A model generated the notes under the pieces. The model searched no databases. It was not told where the DNA came from and saw only the letters and a program-made list of their open reading frames with translations. Position numbers and translations under genes: made by a program. A stretch of 64,000 bases of DNA from an uncultured bacterium (GTDB lineage Bacteria > Bacillota > Clostridia > Lachnospirales > Lachnospiraceae): assembly GCA_947651225.1 (NCBI GenBank), contig CANSYK010000011.1, forward strand, positions 1 through 64,000, written 5' to 3'. The first letter of the stretch is position 1, and each line of letters opens with the position of its first letter. Shown one piece after another: positions 53,507 through 63,579 of the stretch.

Positions 53507-56080
53507 ATGAGTGTATTTAGTAAGATTTTTGGAACCCACAGCCAGCATGAGGTAAAAAGAATTCTGCCGATTGTGGATAAAATCGAGGCACTAGGGCCGG
53601 AATATGAGAAGCTGACAGATACGGAACTGCAAGCAAAGACACCAGAATTTAAGGAAAGGCTTGCAAAGGGAGAGACGTTGGATGATCTGCTTCCAGAAGC
53701 ATATGCAACAGTGCGTGAGGCAGCAACACGTGTGCTTGGAATGCGCCATTACCGTGTCCAGTTAATTGGTGGTGTTATCTTGCACCAGGGACGAATTACC
53801 GAGATGCGTACTGGTGAAGGAAAGACACTTGTATCTACTCTTCCGGCATATTTGAATGCTTTAGAGGAAAAAGGAGTCCATATCGTAACCGTCAATGACT
53901 ACCTTGCAAAGCGTGATGCGGAGTGGATGGGTAAGGTACATGAGTTTTTAGGCCTTACGGTTGGCGTGATTTTAAACTCCATGGATAATGATGAAAGAAG
54001 GGAAGCATACGGATGTGATATTACCTATGCGACAAATAATGAACTGGGCTTTGATTATCTGCGTGACAATATGGTGGTATATAAAGAAGAACTGGTACAG
54101 CGTTCCCTTCACTATGCCATTATTGATGAGGTCGATTCTGTCCTGATTGATGAAGCGAGAACACCGCTTATTATTTCCGGGCAGAGTGGAAAGTCTACCA
54201 AATTATATGATGCGTGTGATATATTTGCCAGACAGTTGGAAAGAGGTACCGCAAAAGAACTTTCCAAGATGGATATTCTGATGAATGAAGAGGAACAGGA
54301 AACGGGTGACTATGTTGTAGATGAAAAGGATAAGAATGTCAACCTGACAGAAGAAGGTGTGCGAAAGGCAGAGCGTTTCTTCCGTGTGGACAATCTTGCT
54401 GATCCAAGCAACCTTGAATTGCAGCATAATATCAACCTTGCCCTGCGTGCGCATTCCTTAATGGCAAAAGATAAAGATTATGTGGTAAAAGATGATGAAG
54501 TTTTAATTGTAGATGAGTTTACGGGACGTATTATGCCAGGACGCCGTTTTTCTGATGGTCTTCATCAGGCGATTGAGGCGAAAGAGCATGTAAAGGTAAA
54601 GCGTGAAAGTAAGACGCTTGCGACCATTACGTTCCAGAACTTCTTTAATAAATATGAAAAGAAATCTGGTATGACCGGTACTGCATTGACAGAGGAAAAG
54701 GAATTTCGTGAAATCTATGGAATGGATGTTGTAGAAGTGCCTACAAATCTTCCGGTTGCCCGTGTGGATTACAATGATGTGGTTTATAAGACAAAGGAAG
54801 AGAAGTTTAATGCAGTTGTAGAAGATATCGCAGAGGCACATAAAAAAGGGCAGCCTGTGCTTGTCGGTACAATTGCAATCGACACTTCGGAATATTTGAG
54901 CAGTAAGCTAAAGAAGAAGGGAATTCCGCATAAAGTCTTAAATGCCAAGTTCCATGAGCTGGAGGCAGAAATTATTGCGGACGCCGGGCAGATGGGAGCT
55001 GTAACGATTGCAACGAATATGGCAGGACGTGGTACAGATATTAAGCTGGGGGATGGTGTTAAAGAAATCGGAGGACTGAAAATTATTGGTACAGAGCGCC
55101 ATGAGTCCAGACGTATTGATAACCAGCTCCGTGGCCGTTCTGGGCGTCAGGGAGATCCGGGTGAGTCCCGTTTTTATATTTCCTTAGAGGATGATTTGAT
55201 GCGCCTGTTTGGCTCTGAGCGTCTGATGGGATTGTTTGAGGCAATGCCGGAAGGGGAACAGATTGAGCATAAGATGTTATCAAATGCCATTGAAGGAGCG
55301 CAGAAGAAGATTGAAGGAAATAACTTTGGAATCAGAAAGAACCTGTTGGAGTTTGACCGTGTCAACAATGAACAGCGTGAGGTAATATATAAAGAACGCC
55401 GTATGGTATTAGACGGCGAAAGCATGCGTGATACCATTTATAAGATGATTACAGATGTGGTAGAGCATGTGGTAGATGCCATTATCAACGCAGATGCGCC
55501 TGCGGAAGAGTGGGATATACATCAGTTAAATAAGGTGCTTCATCCGATTATTCCAATGAAAAAAGTGGTTCTGACAGAGGATCAGCTGAAGCATATGAAA
55601 AAGGATGAGTTGTTACAGCAGTTAAAAGAAGAAGCGGTTAAAACGTATGAGGCAAAAGAAGCAGAATTTCCAGATCCTGACCGGATTCGTGAGGTGGAGC
55701 GGATTATCCTGCTGCGGGTTATTGACCATAAGTGGATGGATCATATTGATGATATGGATCAGCTTCGTCAGGGAATTGGCTTGCAGGCATTTGGACAGAG
55801 AGATCCTGTAGTAGAATATAAATTTGCCGGTTTTGACATGTTTAACGAAATGATTGATGCAATTGCCGAGGATACGGTAAGGGCGCTGATGCATATTCAG
55901 GTAGAACAGAATGAGCAGAATGTACAGCGTGAGCAGGTAGCAAAAGTAACGGGAACGAATAAGGATGAATCCGTTGCTGCTACGCCGAAAAAGAGAGAAG
56001 GCAAAAAGATTCAGCCAAATGATCCATGTCCTTGCGGAAGTGGGAAAAAATATAAAATGTGCTGTGGTAAACGTATTTAA
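53507..56080 (+). CDS. secA: protein translocase ATPase SecA
   Basis: 857 residues. I prefer ATG 53507, eight bases from GGAG, over ATG 53501. It is the motor of Sec export. Walker A is RTGEGKT, Walker [16 protein letters not shown], followed by the preprotein cross-linking domain, second nucleotide fold ([28 protein letters not shown]), helical wing/scaffold, and a C-terminal zinc motif [14 protein letters not shown] that binds SecB or lipid. Full length. Confidence 0.97.
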   Translation: MSVFSKIFGTHSQHEVKRILPIVDKIEALGPEYEKLTDTELQAKTPEFKERLAKGETLDDLLPEAYATVREAATRVLGMRHYRVQLIGGVILHQGRITEMRTGEGKTLVSTLPAYLNALEEKGVHIVTVNDYLAKRDAEWMGKVHEFLGLTVGVILNSMDNDERREAYGCDITYATNNELGFDYLRDNMVVYKEELVQRSLHYAIIDEVDSVLIDEARTPLIISGQSGKSTKLYDACDIFARQLERGTAKELSKMDILMNEEEQETGDYVVDEKDKNVNLTEEGVRKAERFFRVDNLADPSNLELQHNINLALRAHSLMAKDKDYVVKDDEVLIVDEFTGRIMPGRRFSDGLHQAIEAKEHVKVKRESKTLATITFQNFFNKYEKKSGMTGTALTEEKEFREIYGMDVVEVPTNLPVARVDYNDVVYKTKEEKFNAVVEDIAEAHKKGQPVLVGTIAIDTSEYLSSKLKKKGIPHKVLNAKFHELEAEIIADAGQMGAVTIATNMAGRGTDIKLGDGVKEIGGLKIIGTERHESRRIDNQLRGRSGRQGDPGESRFYISLEDDLMRLFGSERLMGLFEAMPEGEQIEHKMLSNAIEGAQKKIEGNNFGIRKNLLEFDRVNNEQREVIYKERRMVLDGESMRDTIYKMITDVVEHVVDAIINADAPAEEWDIHQLNKVLHPIIPMKKVVLTEDQLKHMKKDELLQQLKEEAVKTYEAKEAEFPDPDRIREVERIILLRVIDHKWMDHIDDMDQLRQGIGLQAFGQRDPVVEYKFAGFDMFNEMIDAIAEDTVRALMHIQVEQNEQNVQREQVAKVTGTNKDESVAATPKKREGKKIQPNDPCPCGSGKKYKMCCGKRI

Positions 56081-56116
56081 CGGTTGCCAAAAGTATAAAT
56101 AGAAAGAGGTGAGTTG

Positions 56117-57236
56117 ATGGTAGAGTATGATAATATAAAGCTTACATTATCAGAGTACGAAAAACCACTGCTTGAAATGGGGAATTCACTTTGACCTGGC
56201 AAATAAAAGAGATCGGGTTGAAGAGCTTGACAAGACGATGGAGGAGCCAGGATTTTGGGATAACCCAGAGGCTTCTACAGCGATAGTCCAGGAGAGCAGG
56301 AAATTAAAGACAGTGATTGAGCGGTATGAAGCACTTTGCGCAGAACGTGAAGATATGCTTACGCTGATTGAAATTGGCGAAGAAGAAAATGACGCCGATT
56401 TGGTGGAGGAAATTCAGTCCTCTTTGAAGAATTTTGAGGAGCAGTTTGAAAATCTTCGTATAGAAACGCTTTTAAGCGGCGAATATGATAAAGACAATGC
56501 GATTCTGACGCTTCATGCAGGCGCCGGCGGTACAGAAAGCTGTGATTGGGCAGGAATGCTTTGCCGGATGTATCAGAGGTGGGCAGAAAAGCAGGGATTT
56601 CAGGTGGAAATGCTTGACTTTCTGGATGGAGAGGAAGCTGGGCTAAAGTCGGTGACTTTACAGATTAATGGAAGCAATGCTTACGGGTATCTGAAATCAG
56701 AACATGGGGTACACCGTCTGGTGCGGATTTCCCCGTTTAATGCTGCAGGAAAGAGGCAGACTTCCTTTGTTTCCTGTGATGTTATGCCGGATATTGAAGA
56801 AGATTTGGATGTAGAGGTTTCCGAAGATGATATCCGTATTGACACATATCGTTCCAGCGGTGCAGGCGGCCAGCATATCAATAAAACTTCGTCAGCAATC
56901 CGTATTACACATTTTCCAACGGGAATTGTGGTGCAATGTCAGAATGAGCGTTCACAGCATATGAATAAAGATAAAGCGATGCAGATGTTAAAGGCGAAGT
57001 TATATCTTCTAAAGCAGCAAGAACAGCTTGATAAGGCAAACGGTATCCGTGGGGAAGCAAAGGAAATCGGTTGGGGAAGTCAAATTCGTTCTTATGTGAT
57101 GCAGCCCTATACGATGGTGAAGGATCACAGGACGAATGCAGAAGTCAGTAACACACAGGGAGTGTTAGACGGTAATCTGGATCCATTTATTAATGCATAT
57201 CTGGCGTGGATTAGCCAAGATGCAAAGTCTTACTAA
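56117..57236 (+). CDS. prfB: peptide chain release factor 2, with programmed +1 frameshift
   Basis: 372 residues when read 56117-56191 then 56193-57236. The first 25 codons end CTT, then TGA (56192-56194) and C. Reading T-GAC after CTT shifts the frame into the main part (LDLANKRDRVEELDK). This is the classic autoregulatory site: scarce RF2 lets the ribosome slip past TGA. The SD-like GGGG at 56179-56182 is six bases from the CTT, farther than the usual three. ISPFNAAGKRQTSF holds the stop-codon-reading SPF tripeptide, and SSGAGGQHINKTSS the GGQ loop. It follows secA by 36 bases, as in many Firmicutes. Confidence 0.95.
56179..56195 (+). promoter_or_regulatory. RF2 recoding site
   Basis: GGGG, six bases, CTT TGA C. 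The ribosome shifts +1 at CTT-T when release of TGA is slow. Confidence 0.9.
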
Positions 57237-57285
57237 ACTCGCAAGAGCCGATAAGTAAGGCTTTTCATCTGAAAAGGAGGAAAAC

Positions 57286-58494
57286 ATGAAGAAAGTTAGT
57301 GTATTAGGCTATGGTACGGTTGGTTCTGGTGTGGTTGAAATCTTAAGGGAAAATGCAGAATTAATTGAAAAAAGAACTGGAGAGAAAATCCAGGTAAAGT
57401 CTGTGCTTGATTTGAGGGATTTTCCAGGAGACCCGGTACAGGATATTATTGTTCATGATTTTGAAGAAATTAAGAATGATTCTGAAGTACAGATTGTAGT
57501 CGAAACTATGGGAGGGCTTCATCCTGCTTATGAATTTGTGAAAGCTTCGTTAGAAAGCGGAAAAAGTGTGTGCACTTCCAATAAAGCGTTGGTAGCGGCA
57601 TATGGACCAGGACTTTTGAAACTGGCAGAGGAAAAAAATGTTAATTTTCTGTTTGAAGCAAGTGTTGGTGGCGGTATTCCGATTATCCGCCCATTAAAGG
57701 TTTCGTTAGCGCCAGATGAAATTTTAGAGATTTCCGGCATTTTAAATGGAACGACAAATTATATTCTGACAGAGATGACAGAAAAGGGGTCTGATTTTGA
57801 TTCTGTATTAAAGGATGCACAGGAAAAGGGATATGCGGAAAAAGATCCGACTGCTGATGTAGAAGGGTATGATGCATGCCGTAAAATTGCTATTTTAACG
57901 TCACTTGCTTATGGAAAGCAGCTTGACTTTGAAGATATTTATACAGAGGGAATTACAAAGATTACAGATCGTGATATTCAGTATGCAAAGAAACTTGGGG
58001 CAAAGATTAAGATTTTTGGTTCCAGTAAAAAAGTAGGAGATAAGGTGTCTGCGATGGTAGCGCCAAAGCTGATTACTTCTTCCCATCCATTGTATAGTGT
58101 GGATGGCGTATTTAATGCGATTTTAGTAAAAGGAAATATGGTAGGGGATGTGATGTTTTACGGACAGGGAGCTGGAAAGCTTGCGACAGCAAGCGCAGTT
58201 GTTTCTGATGTGATTGATGAAGCAAAACATTTCAATATTAATGTGAAAACGCTTTGGGACTCAGAAAAGCTTGCTCTGATGCCGACCAAAGAAGTGTCAT
58301 TTCGTTTCTTTGTCCGAATCCATGGGAAAAAAGAAGAGGCAGCAGCGCAGGCAGAGTGTGCATTTGGCAAGGTAACGCCTGTTGATGTTGGCTTTGAAGA
58401 TGAGTATGGTTTTGTTACAGAAGAGATGACAGAAAGCGCTTTTGAGAAAGCGGCAGGTGAAGTCGATGTGATTAACCGGATTCGTTTTGACTGA
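57286..58494 (+). CDS. hom: homoserine dehydrogenase
   Basis: 402 residues. It reduces aspartate semialdehyde to homoserine. NAD(P) fold with LGYGTVGSGVVEIL, then TSNKALVAA, GILNGTTNYILTEM and AEKDPTADVEGYDACRKIAIL with the substrate Lys/Glu residues. A short ACT-like tail of about 70 residues follows (RFFVRIHGKKEEAAAQAECA), likely for feedback by threonine. AGGAGG precedes the ATG. It starts a hom - proposed homoserine kinase - lysC cluster. Confidence 0.95.
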   Translation: MKKVSVLGYGTVGSGVVEILRENAELIEKRTGEKIQVKSVLDLRDFPGDPVQDIIVHDFEEIKNDSEVQIVVETMGGLHPAYEFVKASLESGKSVCTSNKALVAAYGPGLLKLAEEKNVNFLFEASVGGGIPIIRPLKVSLAPDEILEISGILNGTTNYILTEMTEKGSDFDSVLKDAQEKGYAEKDPTADVEGYDACRKIAILTSLAYGKQLDFEDIYTEGITKITDRDIQYAKKLGAKIKIFGSSKKVGDKVSAMVAPKLITSSHPLYSVDGVFNAILVKGNMVGDVMFYGQGAGKLATASAVVSDVIDEAKHFNINVKTLWDSEKLALMPTKEVSFRFFVRIHGKKEEAAAQAECAFGKVTPVDVGFEDEYGFVTEEMTESAFEKAAGEVDVINRIRFD

Positions 58495-58518
58495 TAAAGA
58501 GAAAGACAGGGTATAGAA

Positions 58519-59721
58519 ATGAAATATATTGTGATACTAGGTGATGGAATGGCAGATGAACCAATTGCAGAACTTGGCGGCAAAACACCGCTTATGGCGG
58601 CAAAAACACCAGTTATGGATGCTTTGGCTGTAAAATCAGAAATTGGTCTTGCACATACAATTCCAGATGGAATGAAGCCAGGAAGTGATACGGCAAATCT
58701 GGCAGTATTAGGTTATGATCCGCAAAAATATTATACGGGGCGTTCTCCTCTTGAGGCATTAAGCATCGGTGTTCCATTAAAGGATACTGATATTGCAATC
58801 CGCTGCAATATTGTTACTGTTTCGGATGATAATCTGCCATATGAGGAAAAGACGATTCTTGACCACAGTTCCAGCGAGATTTCTACAGAGGATGCTGCTG
58901 TATTGATGGAAGCAATTCAAAAAGAAATGAATGATGAGATTTATCAGTATTATGTTGGAACAAGTTATCGCCATCTGACAATATGGAACAAGGGGAGCGT
59001 GGTGGAATTGACGCCGCCCCATGATATTTTGGGAAAGGTGATTGGCTCTTATCTGCCGGAAGATGAAAAACTTTGTGATATGATGAAAAAGAGTTATGAA
59101 ATTTTAAACAATCATCCGCTGAATATAGAGCGGGCGAAAAAAGGGTTGCATAAAGCAAATTCTATCTGGTTCTGGGGCGCTGGGACAAGACCAGCATTAG
59201 ATGCCTTTGAAGAGAAATACCATAAAAAAGGAGCTATGATTTCGGCTGTTGATTTATTGAAGGGAATTGCGGTAGGAGCTTCCATGGGGAATATTGAAGT
59301 TCCGGGGGCAAACGGCACGTTGGAAACAAACTGGGAAGGGAAGGCAGAAGCAGCAGTAAAGGCACTGTTAGAAGAAAACTATGATTTTGTCTATGTCCAT
59401 ATGGAAGCACCAGATGAAATGGGGCATCAGGGCAGTTTGGAGCGGAAGATAAAAGCAATTGAATATCTGGACAGCAGAGTTCTTTCTATTGTAGTAGATA
59501 AAATGGAGGAGTCAGGTGAGGACTACAGGATGTTAGTTATGCCAGATCATCCGACACCGATTGCATGCCGTACCCACACTTCCGATCCAGTTCCATATAT
59601 GCTTTATGATAGCAGTCAGGATAAAAAATCGGACTGTCTTTATAATGAAGCAGATGCAAAAAAGAATGGGATTGTAGTGGAACAGGGTTATACTTTAATG
59701 AGTAAACTATTAGAAAAGTAA
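58519..59721 (+). CDS. ApgM-family phosphotransferase, proposed homoserine kinase
   Basis: 400 residues. Alkaline-phosphatase superfamily enzyme of the archaeal-type 2,3-BPG-independent phosphoglycerate mutase group: metal site ILGDGMAD, nucleophile Ser in PGSDTANLAVLGYDP, and VHMEAPDEMGHQG and MPDHPTPI near the end. Members in threonine gene clusters of bacteria lacking thrB have been proposed as homoserine kinases (TIGRFAM 'proposed homoserine kinase'). The place between hom and lysC fits this well. Mutase activity in glycolysis is the alternative. Confidence 0.75.
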   Translation: MKYIVILGDGMADEPIAELGGKTPLMAAKTPVMDALAVKSEIGLAHTIPDGMKPGSDTANLAVLGYDPQKYYTGRSPLEALSIGVPLKDTDIAIRCNIVTVSDDNLPYEEKTILDHSSSEISTEDAAVLMEAIQKEMNDEIYQYYVGTSYRHLTIWNKGSVVELTPPHDILGKVIGSYLPEDEKLCDMMKKSYEILNNHPLNIERAKKGLHKANSIWFWGAGTRPALDAFEEKYHKKGAMISAVDLLKGIAVGASMGNIEVPGANGTLETNWEGKAEAAVKALLEENYDFVYVHMEAPDEMGHQGSLERKIKAIEYLDSRVLSIVVDKMEESGEDYRMLVMPDHPTPIACRTHTSDPVPYMLYDSSQDKKSDCLYNEADAKKNGIVVEQGYTLMSKLLEK

Positions 59722-59727
59722 TTCCGG

Positions 59728-59813
59728 TGGAGGATAAGTTTGAAGAAACATTCAAACTATTTATTAATCCTTTCTCTATTTTGAGCAGAGCATTCAAAAT
59801 AAAGAAAGACGGG
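59728..59813 (+). promoter_or_regulatory. lysC leader resembling the thrS leader
   Basis: It aligns with 7482-7570: TGGAGG, then GTTTGAA...TTCAAAC (7-bp stem), then CTTTCTC-ATTTTGAG and GCATTCAAAAT-AAGAAAG. The first stem is kept; the second, perfect at thrS, pairs poorly here. GGAGG at 59729-59733 precedes a TTG-started short frame coding MKKHSNYLLILSLF and then TGA. No lysine-riboswitch or T-box motif is seen. Confidence 0.5.
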
Positions 59814-59839
59814 ACATAGATAGGAGGAAATGGTTTAAA

Positions 59840-61051
59840 ATGTTAATAGTTAAAAAATTTGGTGGTACTTCTGTTGCCAATACGGAGCGTATTTTTAATG
59901 TGGCAAAACGATGCATAGAAGATTATCATAAAGGAAATCAGGTTGTTGTCGTGCTTTCTGCAATGGGAAAGCAGACGGATGCTTTACTGGATATGGCAAA
60001 AGAGATTAACCAGAAAGCTCCTAAGCGTGAGCTGGATATGCTTTTAACGACAGGGGAGCAGACTTCTGTCGCACTGATGGCAATGGCACTGGATTCCCTT
60101 GGTGTTCCTGCAGTTTCTTTAAACGCTTTTCAGGTAGCAATGCATACGACAACAAATTATAGCAATGCCCGTTTAAAAAGAATTGATACACAGCGTATCC
60201 ATTTTGAGTTAGACAATCGACGTATTGTGGTTGTAACCGGTTTTCAGGGAGTCAATAAATATGATGACTATACAACATTAGGTCGTGGCGGTTCCGACAC
60301 AACGGCCGTAGCTTTAGCGGCAGCCCTTCACGCAGATATCTGTGAGATTTATACGGATGTTGATGGTGTATTTACGGCAGATCCACGTATTGTACCATCT
60401 GCACGCAAGTTAAGCGAAATTACTTATGATGAAATGCTTGAGCTTGCAAGCCTTGGCGCAGGCGTACTCCATAACCGTTCCGTAGAGATGGCAAAGAAAC
60501 ATGGAGTACCTTTGGTAGTCCGTTCAAGTTTAAATACAAGTGAAGGAACAGTTGTAAAGGAGGAAAGTAAAATGGAGAAGATGTTAGTAAGCGGAGTTGC
60601 TGTAGATAAAAATGTTGCCCAGTTTGCGGTAGAAGGGCTTGAAAACAGACCAGGTGTTGCCTTTAAATTATTCCAGCATCTGGCGAACCATCAGGTGAAT
60701 GTAGATATGATTATACAATCTGTGGAGCATAACGGTACACAGGATATCTGCTTTACCGTGACAGAAGATATGGCAGATGTGGCATTAGAAACATTGGAAC
60801 GCCATAGAAATACCAGTTTAAAATGCGATAAAATTACAATAGTAAAAGATGTGGCAAAGGTTTCTGTCGTTGGTGCAGGTATGATGTCTAATCCGGGAGT
60901 TGCCGCAAAGATGTTTGAGGCTCTTTATGATGCAGGTATCAATATCCGCCAGATTTCTACATCAGAAATCCGTGTAACAGTCCTGATTGATGAAAAATAC
61001 ACGGAGGATGCTGCACAGGCAGTACATGAGGCATTTTCTTTGGAAAAATAA
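59840..61051 (+). CDS. lysC: aspartate kinase
   Basis: 403 residues. It phosphorylates aspartate, the first step to lysine, methionine and threonine. KKFGGTSVAN begins the kinase domain; TTGEQTSVALMA and GRGGSDTTAVALAAALHAD are substrate and nucleotide loops. Two ACT domains occupy about 265-400 (VAQFAVEGLENRPGVAFKLFQHLA and VSVVGAGMMSNPGVAAKMF), the site of feedback inhibition. It follows the proposed homoserine kinase by 118 bases that hold a leader like that of thrS. Confidence 0.96.
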   Translation: MLIVKKFGGTSVANTERIFNVAKRCIEDYHKGNQVVVVLSAMGKQTDALLDMAKEINQKAPKRELDMLLTTGEQTSVALMAMALDSLGVPAVSLNAFQVAMHTTTNYSNARLKRIDTQRIHFELDNRRIVVVTGFQGVNKYDDYTTLGRGGSDTTAVALAAALHADICEIYTDVDGVFTADPRIVPSARKLSEITYDEMLELASLGAGVLHNRSVEMAKKHGVPLVVRSSLNTSEGTVVKEESKMEKMLVSGVAVDKNVAQFAVEGLENRPGVAFKLFQHLANHQVNVDMIIQSVEHNGTQDICFTVTEDMADVALETLERHRNTSLKCDKITIVKDVAKVSVVGAGMMSNPGVAAKMFEALYDAGINIRQISTSEIRVTVLIDEKYTEDAAQAVHEAFSLEK

Positions 61052-61223
61052 AATCCGATGCAGGATAATAGATAAGGAGCGGTTAATTTATTTTAAGTGT
61101 TCCTGGGAGAGGGCGCTGCCTGGAGTAGCCGCCCTTTTCTGTTTAAGAATGATTGCTGTTGCACACAGGAAAAATGCAAAGACAGTATTTTTCCAAAGCG
61201 AACTTGTTCGCTATACTATTTGA

Positions 61224-61252
61224 GCCGCAAAAGGTGCGGTATGGGGGATATT
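61224..61252 (+). promoter_or_regulatory. hairpin plus Shine-Dalgarno module, copy 3
   Basis: GCCGCAAAAGGTGCGG then TATGGGGGATATT and the tex ATG. It differs from copy 2 at a few bases only. Confidence 0.55.
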
Positions 61253-63565
61253 ATGAATATAAATGAACAAATTGCGCAGGAATTGGAAATTAAGTTATGG
61301 CAGGTTGAGGCGGTTGTACAGTTGATTGATGAAGGAAATACGATTCCGTTTATTGCCCGTTACCGAAAGGAGGCACACGGCTCTCTGGATGACGAACAGT
61401 TGAGAAATCTTCACGAGAGGCTTGTCTATCTGCGCAATCTGGAGGAAAAGAAAGAACAGGTCCTGGCAAGTATTGAGGAACAGGGAAAACTGACAGAGGA
61501 GTTAAAAGAGCAGATTTTAGCGGCACAGACACAGGTTATGGTGGATGACTTATATCGCCCATATCGTCCGAAGAGAAGGACCAGAGCAACGATTGCAAAG
61601 GAAAAAGGCTTAGAGGGCCTTGCAGAGTTTATACTGGCACAGGAAACAAAGAAGCCAGTGGAAGAAGAGGCAATAAAGTATGTTTCCGATGAAAAAGAAG
61701 TAGAGGATGTTCAGTCGGCAATCGAGGGCGCAAAGGATATTATTGCAGAGGAAATCTCAGACAATGCCCAGTACCGTACGTATATCCGTAATCTGACATT
61801 TGAGGAAGGAAGAATTCTTTCGACGGCAAAAGATGAAAAGGAACCGTCTGTTTATGAAATGTATTATGACTATCAGGAGGCGGTAAAAGATATTGCCGGA
61901 CACCGGGTACTTGCTTTAAACCGTGGGGAAAAGGAAAAGTTTCTTGTTGTAAAATTAGAAGCGCCAGAAGAACGGATTATCCAATATCTGAATAAACAGG
62001 TGATTACAGCAGAAAATAGTAATACAGAAACTGTATTAATGGAAGCAGCAGAAGACAGTTATAAACGCCTGATTGCACCGGCAATTGAGCGGGAAATCAG
62101 GAACGATCTGACCGAAAAGGCAGAAGATGGGGCAATTAAAGTATTTGGTAAAAATCTGGAGCAGCTTTTAATGCAGCCTCCGATTGCGGGAAAAAATGTG
62201 CTTGGCTGGGATCCGGCATTTCGTACTGGCTGTAAGCTTGCTGTCGTGGATGCGACAGGAAAGGTTTTAGATACGAAAGTAGTCTATCCTACTGCTCCGC
62301 AAAATAAAGTGGAAGAAACGAAAAAGACGGTCAGGGAATTGATTGACAAATATGATATTTCTCTGATTTCTGTAGGAAATGGAACGGCATCCCGGGAGTC
62401 AGAACAGATTATAGCAGAGATGCTAAAAGAAATCAGCAAGCCAGTACAGTATATTATTGTAAATGAGGCAGGCGCTTCTGTCTATTCTGCAAGCAAACTT
62501 GCAACAGAGGAATTTCCAAACTTTGATGTTGGGCAGAGAAGTGCGGCTTCCATTGCCAGAAGACTGCAGGACCCGCTTGCGGAACTGGTAAAAATTGATC
62601 CGCAGTCGATTGGAGTAGGGCAGTATCAGCATGATATGAACCAGAAAAAACTTTCTGAGGCATTGTCTGGCGTTGTAGAGGATTGTGTAAATAAGGTTGG
62701 GGTAGATGTCAATACGGCATCGGCTTCTTTGTTAGAATATATTGCGGGAATTTCAAAAGTGGTGGCAAAAAATATTGTGGTATACCGTGAGGAAAATGGC
62801 AGGTTCCGGAACCGGAAAGAGCTTCTTGCGGTTCCAAAACTTGGGCCAAAAGCGTTTGAACAGTGCGCCGGGTTTATGCGGATACAGGATGGGGAAAATC
62901 CGCTGGATGCCACTAGTGTCCATCCAGAATCTTATGAAGCTGCAGGAAAACTTTTACAGAAGCTTCAAATGACAATGGAGGATGTGAAAAAGCTGCAGGC
63001 AGAAGCCGCAAAGCAGTCTTTAAAGCCAAAGCCACAGAAAAAGGATAAGAAACAAGAGTTTAAAGTCAGAAATACCAATACGGCATTTGGCGCTGCATTT
63101 GCAAAAGCATTTGGCGACAACGGCATTGCCTTAGAAGGGGATAGTAAAAAGGGAGATTCCAATACAGTAACACGTCTTTCCAAAAAAATAAAAGATAAAA
63201 AATCAATGGCGTCTGAGCTTGGAATTGGTGAAATCACGTTAGAAGATATTTTAAAAGAGTTAGAAAAGCCTGCACGAGATCCTCGTGATGAGATGCCAAA
63301 ACCGATTTTGCGCACTGATGTATTGGAAATGAAAGATTTAAAAGAAGGGATGATTCTAAAAGGAACAGTTCGCAATGTTATTGATTTTGGAGCCTTTGTT
63401 GACATTGGCGTCCATCAGGACGGACTGGTGCATATATCACAATTATCCGATAAAAAATTTGTTAAACATCCGTTGGAAGTTGTCAGTGTTGGGGATATTG
63501 TTGATGTAAAGGTAATGAGCGTTGATTTAAAAAAGCAGCGCATACAGCTTACTATGAAACTTTAA
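61253..63565 (+). CDS. tex: Tex-family RNA-binding transcription accessory protein
   Basis: 770 residues from ATG 61253 behind GGGGGAT; the long frame reaching upstream to 61097 has no site. Helical N-terminus (IAQELEIKLWQVEAVVQLIDEGNTIPFIARYRKE), YqgF-like fold (LGWDPAFRTGCKLAVVDATG), helix-hairpin-helix repeats (GISKVVAKNIV, VPKLGPKAFEQCAGF), and a C-terminal S1 domain (LKGTVRNVIDFGAFVDIGVHQDGLVHISQLS). Tex binds nucleic acid and associates with transcription. An inserted Lys/Gln-rich linker precedes the S1 domain (about 585-650). Confidence 0.96.
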   Translation: MNINEQIAQELEIKLWQVEAVVQLIDEGNTIPFIARYRKEAHGSLDDEQLRNLHERLVYLRNLEEKKEQVLASIEEQGKLTEELKEQILAAQTQVMVDDLYRPYRPKRRTRATIAKEKGLEGLAEFILAQETKKPVEEEAIKYVSDEKEVEDVQSAIEGAKDIIAEEISDNAQYRTYIRNLTFEEGRILSTAKDEKEPSVYEMYYDYQEAVKDIAGHRVLALNRGEKEKFLVVKLEAPEERIIQYLNKQVITAENSNTETVLMEAAEDSYKRLIAPAIEREIRNDLTEKAEDGAIKVFGKNLEQLLMQPPIAGKNVLGWDPAFRTGCKLAVVDATGKVLDTKVVYPTAPQNKVEETKKTVRELIDKYDISLISVGNGTASRESEQIIAEMLKEISKPVQYIIVNEAGASVYSASKLATEEFPNFDVGQRSAASIARRLQDPLAELVKIDPQSIGVGQYQHDMNQKKLSEALSGVVEDCVNKVGVDVNTASASLLEYIAGISKVVAKNIVVYREENGRFRNRKELLAVPKLGPKAFEQCAGFMRIQDGENPLDATSVHPESYEAAGKLLQKLQMTMEDVKKLQAEAAKQSLKPKPQKKDKKQEFKVRNTNTAFGAAFAKAFGDNGIALEGDSKKGDSNTVTRLSKKIKDKKSMASELGIGEITLEDILKELEKPARDPRDEMPKPILRTDVLEMKDLKEGMILKGTVRNVIDFGAFVDIGVHQDGLVHISQLSDKKFVKHPLEVVSVGDIVDVKVMSVDLKKQRIQLTMKL

Positions 63566-63579
63566 ACAGGAGGCTGCTT

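Noticed and set aside
59722..59839. lysine riboswitch at lysC
   Set aside because: The leader is only about 118 bases and lacks the conserved junction sequences.
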